64,000 nt of DNA from Arenibacter echinorum (GTDB lineage: Bacteria; Bacteroidota; Bacteroidia; Flavobacteriales; Flavobacteriaceae): contig NZ_QLLN01000003.1 of the NCBI RefSeq assembly GCF_003259375.1, positions 111,915 to 175,914 on the forward strand, in the 5' to 3' direction. Shown here piece after piece: positions 10,245 to 20,595 of the stretch; position 1 is the first letter of the stretch, and every line of letters begins with the position of its first letter. A program made the position numbers and the translations under genes. Below the pieces are notes generated by a model. It did not search any database, was not told where the DNA came from, and saw nothing but the letters and a program-made list of their open reading frames with translations.

Positions 10245-12515
10245 ATGAAACTCTTTGTAAGAATTATTAAACCAACAATATTAAGTTTTGTTCTATGCTT
10301 GTTTTTTGTCTCATGTGCCAATGAAGCCAAAGAAAAAACACCTAAAGAAATATACGTTGCTCTTGATGGTGATGATGGGGCAGAGGGTAGTATTTCGAAA
10401 CCGGTTGCTACTATTTATGGGGCTGTAGAGGCTGTTAGGGCCATGAGAAAAGCCGGTGAAACTTCACCCGTAGTTATTTACTTTAGGGAAGGGCGTCATG
10501 CCTTAACGGAAACTTTGGTCTTGGGCATGGAAGACGGGAACCCTGGCCTTATGGAATCGGCTCCTTTAAATGAGTACGGTGCAGGGGAACTGGCCCCTAG
10601 CTATCTGACATTTGCTGCCTATGGGGATGAAAAACCTATTTTGAGTGCTGGAGTTCCCGTGAACGGATGGGAACTGTTGGATTCCGAAGCAGCCGGCTTG
10701 CCCGGTGCTGCAACCGGAAAAGTATGGGTAGCGGATTTTCCAGAAGGATTTGATAAATTTTACACCCTATACGACGAAAAGGGTCGCTTGAACCGTGCCA
10801 GGGCTGAGGGTTTCCTGCCCACCAAAACTGGAGATAAAAGAACTTTGTATTTCCCACAGGGAAAACTAAAAAACTGGGATAACTTGGCGGATGTTGAGTT
10901 GAACATAAGACCTGGTAGGGCCTGGATGATCAACATGCTACCCTTGGAATCTGTTGATGAGGAAAACGGTGTGGCAACGACCGGCGTATCCGCAACCTAT
11001 GAAATGGGCAAATTAGCCGATTGGGTGCACACCAATGATGGAAACTCGGCATGGATTGAAAATACACTTGAAGCTCTTGATGAACCTGGTGAGTGGGTCA
11101 TAAATTCTAAGACCAGAAAGATTTTTTTATGGCCAGCAAATCCATCAGCAGACGGTTCGCCCAAGGGTATCCTTGCACCTGCTATTACTGAATTAATTCG
11201 TATTGAAGGCAATATTGATTACGATGGTTCGGTTGATCAACCTGTAAGGGGAATTTCGTTTTCTGGAATAACTTTTTCGCATGCTGACCGTCGTGCTTGG
11301 ACCACAGATGATGAACAATTGGGATGGGGTATGCAACACGATTGGGATATGTTCGATAGACCAACCTCCATGCTTCGGTTCAGGGGTGCAGAAAATTGTC
11401 TGGTCATTGATTGTAAATTTTTAAATTCTGGTGGCTCCGGAGTTCGTTTTGACCTCTATGCACAACGGAATAAAGTGGAAAATTCAGAATTTGCACATCT
11501 TGGCGAAGCTGGGGTTCTTTTAGCTGGTTATGGACCTGGAACCAAAGATGTTAACCATCACAACGAAATAGTCAACAACCATATTCACCACTTTAGTGAA
11601 ATAACCTGGCATTCTCCAGCGGTATGGGCCTGGCAAAGTGGGTATAACCGTATTGCAAATAATTACATTCATCATAGCGGATATTCCGGTATACTCGTCA
11701 CCAATAGGGTAGAACCAAATAGAAGTTTAAATGGGGAAGGCGGAAGAACTGTAAGGCACCATGAAATTCCGGCTGATGTTATAGAAAATACAGTGGAGAC
11801 CTATGAAAACTGGAAGGTTCGTGAAAAATATAATCATTCCCGACACAATATTGTAGAATACAATGAGATAACACATGCTGTACAATTGTTATCAGATGGA
11901 AACGACATATATATTTCTGGTGCTGGAACAGGAAATATAATTAGATTTAATTACATACATGATAATCTTGGGCATTCAATGCCATCCGCTATTAGATGTG
12001 ATGACGATCAACATGAAACATTGATTTATGGAAATATTTTGAACAACAATGCTTTTTTCGCTGCCGGAATAGTTTCAAAAGGCGTTAACGATGTTATCAA
12101 TAATTTTATTGTTAAACCTTTAAATGCTCCCCGTTATGGCTATATAAGTTATGAATGGGTAAGTGTAAAAGGAAGTAAGGTTTCAAAAAATATCATTGTT
12201 TCCCATCCCGATGGTGGCAATGCACATGGAGAAAGACCTTATGCTCAAGGGGGGTTCAATTATGATGGAGTACCTCTTTTGGTAGAAACCAAAATGGATT
12301 CCAATCTGTACTACCACCCAACCAATCCAAATTGGATGGATGATCATTTGGCCAAAATGCGGGCGGTAGGTAATGAAAAATCCAGTATTTTTGGAGACCC
12401 TATGTTTGTTGATCCGGAAAATGGCGATTTTAGTTTTAAAGAAAATAGTCCTGCATTAAAACTAGGTATCGAACCGCTTGACGCTTCTAAAATGGGAATG
12501 ATAAATCAACCTTAG
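10245..12515 (+). CDS. right-handed beta-helix glycosidase-like lipoprotein (GH141-like)
   Basis: 756 residues; the leader ends at a lipobox with Cys24 ('FFVSC'). Residues about 36-70 ('IYVALDGDDGAEGS.SKPVATI') are the typical start of secreted parallel beta-helix carbohydrate-active proteins. The repeating helix region spans about 330-650, with many Asn/His/Gly ladders such as 'NNHIHHFSEITWHSPAVWAW' and 'IRFNYIHDNLGHSM'. Length and layout resemble GH141 (alpha-L-fucosidase/xylanase) proteins; polysaccharide lyases of similar fold remain possible. The tail 'FGDPMFVDPENGDF' is common in such proteins. It is 33 bp from the downstream sulfatase and likely co-transcribed with it. If GH141 is right, a sulfated fucose-containing polymer is a reasonable substrate; that is inference. 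Confidence 0.72.
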   Translation: MKLFVRIIKPTILSFVLCLFFVSCANEAKEKTPKEIYVALDGDDGAEGSISKPVATIYGAVEAVRAMRKAGETSPVVIYFREGRHALTETLVLGMEDGNPGLMESAPLNEYGAGELAPSYLTFAAYGDEKPILSAGVPVNGWELLDSEAAGLPGAATGKVWVADFPEGFDKFYTLYDEKGRLNRARAEGFLPTKTGDKRTLYFPQGKLKNWDNLADVELNIRPGRAWMINMLPLESVDEENGVATTGVSATYEMGKLADWVHTNDGNSAWIENTLEALDEPGEWVINSKTRKIFLWPANPSADGSPKGILAPAITELIRIEGNIDYDGSVDQPVRGISFSGITFSHADRRAWTTDDEQLGWGMQHDWDMFDRPTSMLRFRGAENCLVIDCKFLNSGGSGVRFDLYAQRNKVENSEFAHLGEAGVLLAGYGPGTKDVNHHNEIVNNHIHHFSEITWHSPAVWAWQSGYNRIANNYIHHSGYSGILVTNRVEPNRSLNGEGGRTVRHHEIPADVIENTVETYENWKVREKYNHSRHNIVEYNEITHAVQLLSDGNDIYISGAGTGNIIRFNYIHDNLGHSMPSAIRCDDDQHETLIYGNILNNNAFFAAGIVSKGVNDVINNFIVKPLNAPRYGYISYEWVSVKGSKVSKNIIVSHPDGGNAHGERPYAQGGFNYDGVPLLVETKMDSNLYYHPTNPNWMDDHLAKMRAVGNEKSSIFGDPMFVDPENGDFSFKENSPALKLGIEPLDASKMGMINQP

Positions 12516-12548
12516 TTTTTCAAGATAGTACCAATATAATCCAGTAAA

Positions 12549-14396
12549 ATGATTAAATATAATTTACATTTTGTTTATGCTGTCCTCGCACTAGTATTGT
12601 TAAGTTGTGCGGATGGTAAACCTAAAAAGGAATCGGTGGAACAGCTAGGAACAGAAAAACCGCCCAATGTGATTATCGTTATCACCGATGACCAGGGATA
12701 TGGGGATTTAGGCTTTACCGGTAACCCAGCTATCAATACGCCCAACATAGACAGACTGAGTACCCAAGGGACCTTGTTGAACAATTTTCACGTAGATCCC
12801 ACCTGTGCACCAACACGTGCAGCACTGATGACGGGACGCTATTCGGACCGCGTTGGCGTCTGGCATACGGTTCAGGGACGTAATATGCTGCGTAAGCGTG
12901 AAACTACCATGGCCGATGTTTTTGGGGCCAATGGCTATGCAACCGGCCTTTTTGGAAAATGGCACCTTGGGGACTGTTATCCTTACCGTCCGGAAGACCG
13001 AGGCTTTCAGCACAGTATCTACCATCAAGCGGGAGGTGTGGGACAGGCTCCGGATTATTGGGGCAACGATTATTTTGACGATACTTACATCGTCAATGGT
13101 AAGCACCAGCGTTTTGAAGGCTTCTGCACGGATGTATGGTTCAACGAAGGGATAAAATTTATCAAGGAGAACAAGGACAAGCCCTTTTTTACTTACATTT
13201 CTTTAAATGCACCCCATACGCCGCTCTACTGTCCGGAAGAGTATGTGAAACCCTATGAAAATGATCCACGGGTTTCTTCCCCGGAATTCTATGGGATGAT
13301 AACCAATATTGATGATAATCTGGCACGGCTTACAGAAATGTTGGATGCCGAGGGTTTGGCGGACAATACCATCCTCATTTTTATGACGGATAACGGTACC
13401 GCTAGTGGCATTATAGACGGTAGGGGCTATGACGGTGGAATGCGCGGGATGAAAAATTCGGAGTACGAAGGCGGACACCGTGTCCCCTTCATTATTCGCT
13501 GGCCGGATGGCAAGATAGAGGCCGGGAAATCTATTGAGAACCTCACTGCCCATATAGACATACTTCCAACCCTAATTGACCTATGTCAGTTGGAAGCACC
13601 TAAAATCGAGTTTGATGGCAGCAGTATTCGGGATCTCCTTTATTCGGAAGCTCCTGATTGGCCGGATCGTAGCCTGGTGGTTGAATCCCAACGGGTGGTA
13701 GACCCCATAAAATGGCGAAAAAGTGCCGTAATGCACGATCGCTGGCGATTGGTAAATGGTGAAGAGCTCTACCAACTGGACCAAGACCCCAAGCAGGCCA
13801 CGGACATTGCTGAAGAGAACCCACAGGTAATTGAGCAGTTGCGTGGGGAGTACGATAAATTCTGGAATGATGTCTCGCAGGAGCACGACCTTATAAGCTA
13901 TATGGTCATTGGTTCGGACAATTCGCCCATTGTCTCCCTCTCTTCCCACGATTGGCTGATAGATAAGCTTCCACCCTGGAACCAAGGACATATTATAAAT
14001 GGGGAAGTTGCAGAGGAATCCTTCTGGGCGATAGAGGTAGAGCGTGACGGCGTATATGAAATCTCATTGAGACGTTGGCCAGTGGAAGCAGACAAAGGCA
14101 TCAATGATGGCACTTATGGTAAGGCATTCAACTATAAGCAGGCCCGTATGCGTATCGGGGATTTTGACGAGACCATGGATATCCCCAAGGGAGCTAAAGA
14201 GGTTACTTTTAAGATGGACCTGAAAAAGGGCGTCACCAAACTGGCCCCTGTATTCATCGGTCCAGAATTAACGGCTACCCCTTATTATGCCTATGTTACG
14301 CACAAACCCGAACTGGGTTGGCAAACTCCTGAGGGAATGGGAATCCAGGTATATGATCCATCCTATGGAAGGGTCCCCCACAAAAGAAACAAATAA
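12549..14396 (+). CDS. lipoprotein arylsulfatase (S1 family)
   Basis: 615 residues with a lipobox at Cys20 ('VLLSC'). '[19 protein letters not shown]' carries metal-ligand aspartates. 'CAPTR' (Cys86 to Arg90) is the formylglycine signature and '[10 protein letters not shown]' the usual lysine/histidine block. '[13 protein letters not shown]' gives the distal Asp-Asn metal ligands. The C-terminal 150 residues after about 440 form an extra beta-rich domain with its own '[20 protein letters not shown]' motif, seen in longer marine sulfatases. It should act outside the inner membrane on sulfated oligosaccharides, together with the GH141-like protein 33 bp upstream. G+C is higher than in the preceding genes. 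Confidence 0.9.
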   Translation: MIKYNLHFVYAVLALVLLSCADGKPKKESVEQLGTEKPPNVIIVITDDQGYGDLGFTGNPAINTPNIDRLSTQGTLLNNFHVDPTCAPTRAALMTGRYSDRVGVWHTVQGRNMLRKRETTMADVFGANGYATGLFGKWHLGDCYPYRPEDRGFQHSIYHQAGGVGQAPDYWGNDYFDDTYIVNGKHQRFEGFCTDVWFNEGIKFIKENKDKPFFTYISLNAPHTPLYCPEEYVKPYENDPRVSSPEFYGMITNIDDNLARLTEMLDAEGLADNTILIFMTDNGTASGIIDGRGYDGGMRGMKNSEYEGGHRVPFIIRWPDGKIEAGKSIENLTAHIDILPTLIDLCQLEAPKIEFDGSSIRDLLYSEAPDWPDRSLVVESQRVVDPIKWRKSAVMHDRWRLVNGEELYQLDQDPKQATDIAEENPQVIEQLRGEYDKFWNDVSQEHDLISYMVIGSDNSPIVSLSSHDWLIDKLPPWNQGHIINGEVAEESFWAIEVERDGVYEISLRRWPVEADKGINDGTYGKAFNYKQARMRIGDFDETMDIPKGAKEVTFKMDLKKGVTKLAPVFIGPELTATPYYAYVTHKPELGWQTPEGMGIQVYDPSYGRVPHKRNK

Positions 14397-14523
14397 ATAT
14401 TTCCGAATAAGTAGGGTAAAGAAATCCACATTATGCCAAGGACCAATTCCGGTATGATGTGGATTCCTATACCAATTTGATATGATTTCCTTAAAAAAAA
14501 GGAATAATCCACCTATTGTTTTC

Positions 14524-14826
14524 CTATAACTTACTCCCTTGTATCAAAACAGAAGATTTGATCGATTTTTCTTTTAGGTGCAGGAACTTTTTTCGCTCTT
14601 CGTCTTGTTTAAAATGATCAAAATCTTCCTGGGTATTAAACTCCACCAGATGAATTTCATAAGGCTTCTCTATATTATTTTCAATGATGGAATCATCCGT
14701 GGGTCGAATTCTTAAGGTAAGTCGACCATTATATTTTAAAATGGTGGGAATGGCAATATCTTCAAACTGATGAAATATTTCTTCCTGTCCCTCTTTAACG
14801 TAAATGAGTTGCGTAATGTAGATCAT
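14524..14826 (-). CDS. DUF1330-like dimeric alpha/beta-barrel protein
   Basis: 100 residues from the ATG at 14826; the frame extends 17 codons upstream, but 'MIYITQLIYVKEGQEEIFHQFED' is the natural start of this fold. The predicted pattern (strand, helix, strand, strand, helix, strand) and the 'IHLVEFNTQEDFDHF' segment match small ferredoxin-like proteins of the DUF1330/antibiotic-monooxygenase superfamily. No signal peptide; cytosolic. Function unknown. It lies between two genes of a carbohydrate locus and runs in the same direction as the secreted TIM-barrel-like gene upstream of it, 63 bp away. Confidence 0.6.
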   Translation of the reverse strand: MIYITQLIYVKEGQEEIFHQFEDIAIPTILKYNGRLTLRIRPTDDSIIENNIEKPYEIHLVEFNTQEDFDHFKQDEERKKFLHLKEKSIKSSVLIQGSKL

Positions 14827-14889
14827 AGTACGAGTGATTGTATTGTGTGTCGTTTTTTGGGTAGGGGAGCGCCCCATATTTATTATAGG

Positions 14890-16740
14890 CTAATGGTTAT
14901 TCTCTAGCCAAAGCCTCGACCTTGGTTTCATTTTCAATGTTCCTGATGCCGTATCCAATTTTTGACCCGTAAAAGCATCCAAAAGGCCAGAGTTTTCCAA
15001 TCCGCTTAATTGAAGTTCTACTTCCTCCTTGTTGTAATTGTGCAAAATTAGGTCTCCATTTTCCAAGGGTTGCATAGTGATTCTGGTGGGTGCATTGAGT
15101 TCTATCTGTAATTGTTCGTTAAAAACAGCGCGAATTTCATTGGCCCAGGAAGTGGGTAGATCCAGTAGACCCAGTGGGCGAGGGCAGAGCAACACTTCCC
15201 CAACTGCTTTAAAATCAGCCTCGGAAAAGGTATGGGAATTTAAAACATATACCTGCCCATCTTTGCTTTTGGTCAGGAATGGAATAGTGCCGTGGCCCGA
15301 TTTCACTTCCAGCAACGCGATTGCTTTTTTGACTTCCAATGGGGCCTCCAAATCCAACTGCCTTTCCAAAGTAGTTTCACTGCCATCCAGGATTATTTTC
15401 TCCGCACTTATTACCCCAACCTCCGGCTTTGGGATACCGGCCAATTTGGAGAGTTTCCCCTTGTCATCTACCTTAGCCAAAAATCCGGCGGTCATAATAA
15501 TTCTTTTACCCTGCTTGTGCGATGCCACTACCTTGCCCACAATATTGGGATCGGCAGCAGCTTGTGTGGGTAAAAAAATGGTTGCTGCATTTTCGGGATA
15601 GTATGCCGTTGGCATCAAGGGAATCCCAAACATGCCTACAAAGTCCATAATGTAAAGATCGCCGCCTGCATCACTATGTGGGGGTTTATATCCAGCTATG
15701 CCATGAATGGGGGAGGTCTTTAAGGTTTTGGCCAGCCTTGCCAATTTTTCAAAATCCATTCGCAACAGATGGTGTCCGGCATGTCCGTTTACAAAACTCC
15801 CATAGTTAAAAATAACCAATTCGTTGGCTCCGGCAAGTACGGACTGATAGGCCTGCTCCACAAAATCCAAAGCATCGCAATCGCCATGATCAAACCAGGC
15901 TCCCCCGATCTTCTTGCCGGCCATAGACTTTATCCAACTATAGTTCACAAAGCCTTCATAGGGTTGTACAAATCCAAAGCGCTGGGTGTATTGTCCCCTT
16001 GTTTCCGTTCCTACCCAAACTTCGTCGAATAATTTTGGACCGGTTTCCACATCATAACCGAACATATGAAAACGATCGTACCACTGTGGATATTTAATGA
16101 TCATATGTATATCCGGATTAACGGACTTTGCCGGATCTATGAAGATGGAGCTTGCCAATTCCGTCATTAATTGTCTGCGGTAATCGGACCAGCTGCGGTC
16201 TCCCTTGGCGACCTTGGATTCCAAGCTGATATCTCCCGTACATAAAAAATCATCCACAATAAAGGTGTCAAAAATAGGGGCTGCGTCCAACATCACTTTC
16301 TTCATATCCTGTTGGGTCTTTGGATTCTGCCAATTGAACCAACCTAGTTCGCCCTCCTGCTTTACCCCAATATCACCTCCGGGGACAGTGGCAATTCCGC
16401 CAACCACTTCAAATCCGTTTTGGGTAAAATATGTTGTGATCTCGGCCAACAACTCGGGCGCGACAAGCAAACCGCCACGGTACACCTCCAAATACACTTT
16501 GGTGATTCCATTGGCCATCATTAGAGAAGTGGCTTCCCTTCTTCCTTCAGGGGTGGAGAGCAAACGTTCCACCGAATGTGCGGTGATGTATACGCTAAGC
16601 TTTATATCGTCCTGATGTTGTTTGGCAAATTGGAAATTGTCATCAATTTCTGCGCTCGATTGGGAAAATCCGGAAACGGATAGGGCTAGCATTAATCCGG
16701 AAATAAACAGTTTTCTTAAAAAGTGGTTGGTTGTAGTCAT
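14890..16740 (-). CDS. secreted TIM-barrel-like protein, putative glycosidase of unassigned family
   Basis: 616 residues with a signal peptide ('LFISGLMLALSVSGFSQ'). The first 380 residues alternate strands and helices as in a TIM barrel: 'ITKVYLEVYRGG', 'FEVVGGIATVPG', 'FDTFIVDDFLC', 'IHMIIKYPQWY', 'FDEVWVGTETRG'. Acidic residues at strand ends (the DD in 'IVDDF', the E in 'DEVWVGTET') are candidate catalytic groups. Residues about 390-600 look like a Rossmann-like and then beta-sandwich tail ('RITMQPLENGDLILHNYN'). I do not recognise a defined CAZy family; distant relation to GH-A or GH42-like trimers is possible. It faces away from the sulfatase gene and shares the locus with esterase and sulfatase genes, so a role in glycan breakdown is inferred from context. 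Confidence 0.55.
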   Translation of the reverse strand: MTTTNHFLRKLFISGLMLALSVSGFSQSSAEIDDNFQFAKQHQDDIKLSVYITAHSVERLLSTPEGRREATSLMMANGITKVYLEVYRGGLLVAPELLAEITTYFTQNGFEVVGGIATVPGGDIGVKQEGELGWFNWQNPKTQQDMKKVMLDAAPIFDTFIVDDFLCTGDISLESKVAKGDRSWSDYRRQLMTELASSIFIDPAKSVNPDIHMIIKYPQWYDRFHMFGYDVETGPKLFDEVWVGTETRGQYTQRFGFVQPYEGFVNYSWIKSMAGKKIGGAWFDHGDCDALDFVEQAYQSVLAGANELVIFNYGSFVNGHAGHHLLRMDFEKLARLAKTLKTSPIHGIAGYKPPHSDAGGDLYIMDFVGMFGIPLMPTAYYPENAATIFLPTQAAADPNIVGKVVASHKQGKRIIMTAGFLAKVDDKGKLSKLAGIPKPEVGVISAEKIILDGSETTLERQLDLEAPLEVKKAIALLEVKSGHGTIPFLTKSKDGQVYVLNSHTFSEADFKAVGEVLLCPRPLGLLDLPTSWANEIRAVFNEQLQIELNAPTRITMQPLENGDLILHNYNKEEVELQLSGLENSGLLDAFTGQKLDTASGTLKMKPRSRLWLENNH

Positions 16741-17342
16741 GGGTGAAATTAGGTCTGAATTAAAACATTCAATTTATGTAATAAATGGCTGCTATAATTG
16801 GTAAATATTGCCGAAACCTGACTTATGGTTACCCCAATAGGTGAGAGTAAGGAGATTATTAATAATAAACCAACGTAGGAGGTTCATGAATACCTTTTTC
16901 CAAAATAAGGTGTGTTCAATCTCTTTTTAATTGTTAATGAATTGTTTAGGGTAATGTTGTCCGATCGAGCCTACTTTCCGCATGTAAGCCTATCCCGATA
17001 GTTATCGGGAAAGCCCTCATTTTAATGACAAAAGTGCCCAACCCCTAATGTTCGCTAAAACCAATTGTGTGCGACTTCTCGTCGTCCCGAAAAGGGACTC
17101 TGTCGAAGTGACTACCGTTGTCCGGTGGAGCCTGCCCGTTCCGTTCAGGCGGGCGCAGACGAGACCTCATTTTAGTGCTATTAGCGTCCAATACCTCTCG
17201 ACTCTGCTATTAGATTAGCATTATTAAATTTATAGATGTTTAATTTATTGAAATTACTGAACAACCACCCAACACCCAAAATCGATAAGGAATAATTGGA
17301 AATAAGTAGTAACTTTAAATGTCCTGCCAATTAATTTAGAAT
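16741..17342. repeat. divergent intergenic region with repeat family B and palindromes
   Basis: 602 bp between divergent genes. Bases about 16876-16976 ('GGAGGTTCATGAATACC' to 'GATCGAGCCT') are a copy of repeat family B, found again at 37.66 kb; its first 20 bp also form the stem of the large inverted repeat at 22 kb. Bases 16993-17010 are a perfect 8 bp palindrome (TCCCGATA, GT, TATCGGGA). Bases 17125-17160 hold a 'GCCTGCCCG'/'CAGGCGGGC' REP-like hairpin. A 'TAACTTTA' box at about 17311 resembles the flavobacterial -7 element for the hydrolase gene. No coding sequence is evident. Confidence 0.6.
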
Positions 17343-18662
17343 ATGAAAAAATCCAAAAATACCGATGGCGACATCCAGGATTCCAGAAGGGCCTTTATAT
17401 CCAAGACCGCGATGGCTACCGTGGGCTTGCCTCTTTTGCCCAGCACCATGACCGCCGCTTTTGAAAACATGGTACCACCCATAAACCCTATCCCTATGAA
17501 TGCAGAACTCCAGAAAAGCCAAATAGGCCAATACGGCCCTTGGTTGGCTGATCAAATGCCAGACCCGCCCAAGTTGTCGTTCCGGAACGACCTCTGGTCC
17601 AAAATTGAAGATTGGAAACCAAGTGCCCATGCCAAGGCCCAGGAACAGATAGCAGAGCCTTTGATAAAAGATAATATTGCAGTTACCCTAAAAAGGAAAT
17701 ACAACTACGACGGACTTGAAATAGAGGAGCTTACTTGGAAATTGCCCTACGGAAGACCTGTGGAGGCTATTTTTATGAAACCCGAGAACAGTACAGGGAA
17801 GTTGCCCGCTATTTTGGCCCTGCACGACCATGGCGGTAATAAATACTTTGGCAAGAGAAAGATCACCAAGACTTCGGATACTCAACATCTGCTTATGGAA
17901 CCTCACCAAAACAGTTATTATGAGGGTAGGGCATGGGCGAACGAGATGGCCAAAAGGGGCTATGCCGTTCTGGTACATGACGCCTTTTCCTTTGCTAGCC
18001 GGCGGGTATTCTATGAAGATATGGCCGGTATTGAATGGGGAGCATTGAAAGCGGAGGGACGTACCGATGAAAACTCCGAGGATGTCAGGAACATAGAGGC
18101 CTACAACGAATGGGCCGGCCACCATGAACACCTTATGGCGAAGTCCCTTTTGTCCGCAGGCACCTCATACACCGGTATGGTGTTGGCCGAAGACCGTATC
18201 GCCTTGGATATTCTGAGTGCCAGAAAGGACGTGGATCCGGACCGTATGGGTTGCGGTGGACTCTCAGGCGGTGGACTTCGTACTGTTTTTTTGGGGGGAA
18301 TGGATGCTCGAATAAAATGTGCCGTATGCGTAGGGTTTATGACCACTTGGAAAGATTTTTTACTGAACAAGGCCTACACCCACACCTGGATGACATACGC
18401 GCCGGGCTTAGCGAATTATCTGGATTTTCCTGAGATTTTAGGGCTTCGAGTACCTCTCCCAACCATGGTGCAGAGCAATAACCAGGACGAATTGTACACT
18501 TTGCCCGAAATGAAAAAAGCAGATGACATTCTCGCTTCCGTCTTTTCAAAAGCGGGCCATCCGGAAAGGTATAGCGGAAAGTTCTATGATGGTGGGCATA
18601 AGTTCGATGTCCAGATGCAGACCGATGCTTTTGATTGGTTCGACAGCTGGTTGGCGAAATAA
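17343..18662 (+). CDS. Tat-exported alpha/beta hydrolase, acetyl-xylan esterase/dienelactone-hydrolase-like
   Basis: 439 residues. Residues 13-35 ('SRRAFISKTAMATVGLPLLP') form a Tat-like leader with an RR motif, so a folded protein is probably exported. The hydrolase core starts near 145 ('LPAILALHDHGG', oxyanion region). The nucleophile elbow is 'GGLSGGGLR' (Ser near 306) and the C-terminal histidine lies in 'YDGGHKFD'. Length and architecture resemble the Abhydrolase_7 group next to sugar-degradation genes, which includes acetyl-xylan esterase-like proteins. It would remove acyl groups from polysaccharides. The gene stands alone and converges on the membrane esterase gene, with a 89 bp gap. 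Confidence 0.75.
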   Translation: MKKSKNTDGDIQDSRRAFISKTAMATVGLPLLPSTMTAAFENMVPPINPIPMNAELQKSQIGQYGPWLADQMPDPPKLSFRNDLWSKIEDWKPSAHAKAQEQIAEPLIKDNIAVTLKRKYNYDGLEIEELTWKLPYGRPVEAIFMKPENSTGKLPAILALHDHGGNKYFGKRKITKTSDTQHLLMEPHQNSYYEGRAWANEMAKRGYAVLVHDAFSFASRRVFYEDMAGIEWGALKAEGRTDENSEDVRNIEAYNEWAGHHEHLMAKSLLSAGTSYTGMVLAEDRIALDILSARKDVDPDRMGCGGLSGGGLRTVFLGGMDARIKCAVCVGFMTTWKDFLLNKAYTHTWMTYAPGLANYLDFPEILGLRVPLPTMVQSNNQDELYTLPEMKKADDILASVFSKAGHPERYSGKFYDGGHKFDVQMQTDAFDWFDSWLAK

Positions 18663-18751
18663 GCAGTTTTATTAAAAAAACATAACCATAAGCCCTAAGT
18701 GGAAGGCCAGGGCTGTTTAGGTGATATAGGTTGGCCACAGTACTTTCTCCA

Positions 18752-20176
18752 TTAATCAGGCCTTTTTTGGGCAAATAGCCAGTCCAAGTAACCAGGAGTA
18801 CTTTGCACCTTGTCCCAGATAAGATGCCCTGCCGAAAATTCTGTATACTTAGGGCTTCCACCGGCTTTCCTTATAGCCTTGATCATGTTTTGTGTTAAAT
18901 GCACCGGTACCGATTTATCTGTTTTACCATGAAATGCCCAGATAGGAATATGGGTCATTTTAGCTGCCATTTTCGGATCCCCTCCTCCGCATATAGGTAT
19001 GGCCGCAGCAAATTTTTCTGGTTTTACTCCAATAAAATACCAAGCACCATAACCCCCGGTCGACATTCCTACTACGTAGCGTCGTTTATCATCAATATTG
19101 TATTCTTTTTCCAGTTGATCCATGGCCTCGAATACCAGGCCAGAAACTCCCGGATCATCTGAAATCCCTCCGAAACCGTTGTTTGTAGGACTCTGGGGCA
19201 AAAATATAAAAGCAGGATATTTTTCACGATTCTCGGCAGTAGACAATAGTTGGGCGGTGGTGGTGGCATCCAATTGGATCAGGTTGTCCGTTCCTACACC
19301 CCCTCCATTATGTAAATTGACGACTAGGGGATACTCCTTGTTGCTATCGTAATCCTTTGGTAATTGCAAGCGGTACAGCAGCGTATCATTTTGGGCGTTT
19401 ACATAAATTTTGGCTTCAAAATCCCCAACCATTAGTTTAGATCTGGCAACTTTTCCCTTTTCCCAAGCATATTCAGAGGTAGCAACATTTAAAACAATTA
19501 AAACTGCAAATAGGGACACAATGCCAAGTCCGACACGTATCCCGGTAAATAAATTGGAGGGTTCTGTCTTAGCTTCGCTTTTCAGTAGGTCCAACTCCTC
19601 TTTAAAGTTCAATATATAGAAGATCATGTTGAAATTGATCAGCACTAATATCCACAGCAAAACTTTGCCTATTATAATTGGAACAGCCGCATTGTCAGTA
19701 TTCAGAGCCCATAGCTGTAGCACTAATAAAATGAGCTCTAAAGAGAACCCAATAGCTCCTACCCAGAACAACCAGCGCTTATGTCTTGTCTTGGACGTAA
19801 AAAGACTTACCGAATAAATAATTCCAGTGCATAGGAGTATTACAAATGCCCATGGTACCGATTTTTGCAAATCCCTGTCCGATAGGGCCAAATACGCCAT
19901 TAGGGTAAAGGCCAATGAGGTTACGGAAGAGATTAAAAAGGCTATAAAGGCAATCCTATAGTTTTTAGTCCGAAAATACCAAAGTAGCACCAACATAACC
20001 GCAATGGTGACAATAGTGAGTAGAATAATCCACGGTTCATAATACGGGCTAAATAAATAAAAGCGATATCCGGCCAAGGCCTCTACAATAATCTGAACTA
20101 AAGAAAGCACTATAAATAGCCCAATCAGAAAGTTGGCGAAGTTGTATATGTTTTTGGAATCCAATTTAGTGCTCAT
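18752..20176 (-). CDS. membrane protein with C-terminal alpha/beta-hydrolase (esterase) domain
   Basis: 474 residues. The first 220 hold about six hydrophobic helices and are followed by a periplasmic esterase domain. That domain opens with 'YRLQLPKDYDSNKEYPLVVNLHNGGG' (oxyanion loop). It has the nucleophile elbow 'VVGMSTGGYGAW', an acid-bearing strand 'IPIWAFHGKTDKSVP' and the histidine in 'FSAGHLIWD'. The hydrolase part resembles the feruloyl esterase/PHB-depolymerase-like 'predicted peptidase' group. The fusion of a multi-pass membrane module to this esterase is less usual. Substrate unknown. Confidence 0.75.
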   Translation of the reverse strand: MSTKLDSKNIYNFANFLIGLFIVLSLVQIIVEALAGYRFYLFSPYYEPWIILLTIVTIAVMLVLLWYFRTKNYRIAFIAFLISSVTSLAFTLMAYLALSDRDLQKSVPWAFVILLCTGIIYSVSLFTSKTRHKRWLFWVGAIGFSLELILLVLQLWALNTDNAAVPIIIGKVLLWILVLINFNMIFYILNFKEELDLLKSEAKTEPSNLFTGIRVGLGIVSLFAVLIVLNVATSEYAWEKGKVARSKLMVGDFEAKIYVNAQNDTLLYRLQLPKDYDSNKEYPLVVNLHNGGGVGTDNLIQLDATTTAQLLSTAENREKYPAFIFLPQSPTNNGFGGISDDPGVSGLVFEAMDQLEKEYNIDDKRRYVVGMSTGGYGAWYFIGVKPEKFAAAIPICGGGDPKMAAKMTHIPIWAFHGKTDKSVPVHLTQNMIKAIRKAGGSPKYTEFSAGHLIWDKVQSTPGYLDWLFAQKRPD

Positions 20177-20327
20177 TGAACTTACCTAAAGATTGATTAA
20201 AAGCTTGTACGACCGCTTAGGTCCTATTAATTCCGGACCTTTCTACAGGAAAGGTGTCCAACAGTCCTAAGATAGTTATTTCTATGGATTTCCTTTTGGA
20301 ATACTACTTAGCCATTAATTATACTAA

Positions 20328-20575
20328 CCGCTGGCGCGAGCGTCGCGCTCGTGCCTTTTATAGTATTCAACACAATTTCCAAAGAATGGGCGAAAACAAT
20401 TGGCATTAAAACTAGTACCTGATTCTAGGAGTATCCCTAAATCGGAAGATTTTACACAGCTGCAACTTTGCAAAGCTAGCCCTACCATCAAAAAGCAGGG
20501 AGACACTGGTGAACACGCTGATGACAGTACGAGCCTGCCTCGCCCTTAGGCAGGCTTGTACTAGCGAAGGAGTAG
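20328..20575. repeat. REP-bracketed repeat element, copy 1
   Basis: Starts with a palindrome, 'GCGCGAGCGTCGCGCTCGTGC'-type (two complementary arms), continues through a ~150 bp conserved core ('ATTTCCAAAGAATGGGCG', 'AGTACCTGATTCTAGG', 'CATCAAAAAGCAGGGA'), and ends in a second hairpin with arms AGCCTGCC/GGCAGGCT. A second copy lies at 23.77 kb. One minus-strand frame is similar in both copies, suggesting an old coding origin, but copy 2 has stops. The rest of the 419 bp gap has nothing else visible. Confidence 0.7.
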
Positions 20576-20595
20576 TAAGATTTCTTTAAATGGTT

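Noticed and set aside
20324..20506. Minus-strand open frame of 60 codons ending in 'HERDARASG'
   Set aside because: It lies wholly inside REP-bracketed element copy 1; the equivalent frame in copy 2 has stops.
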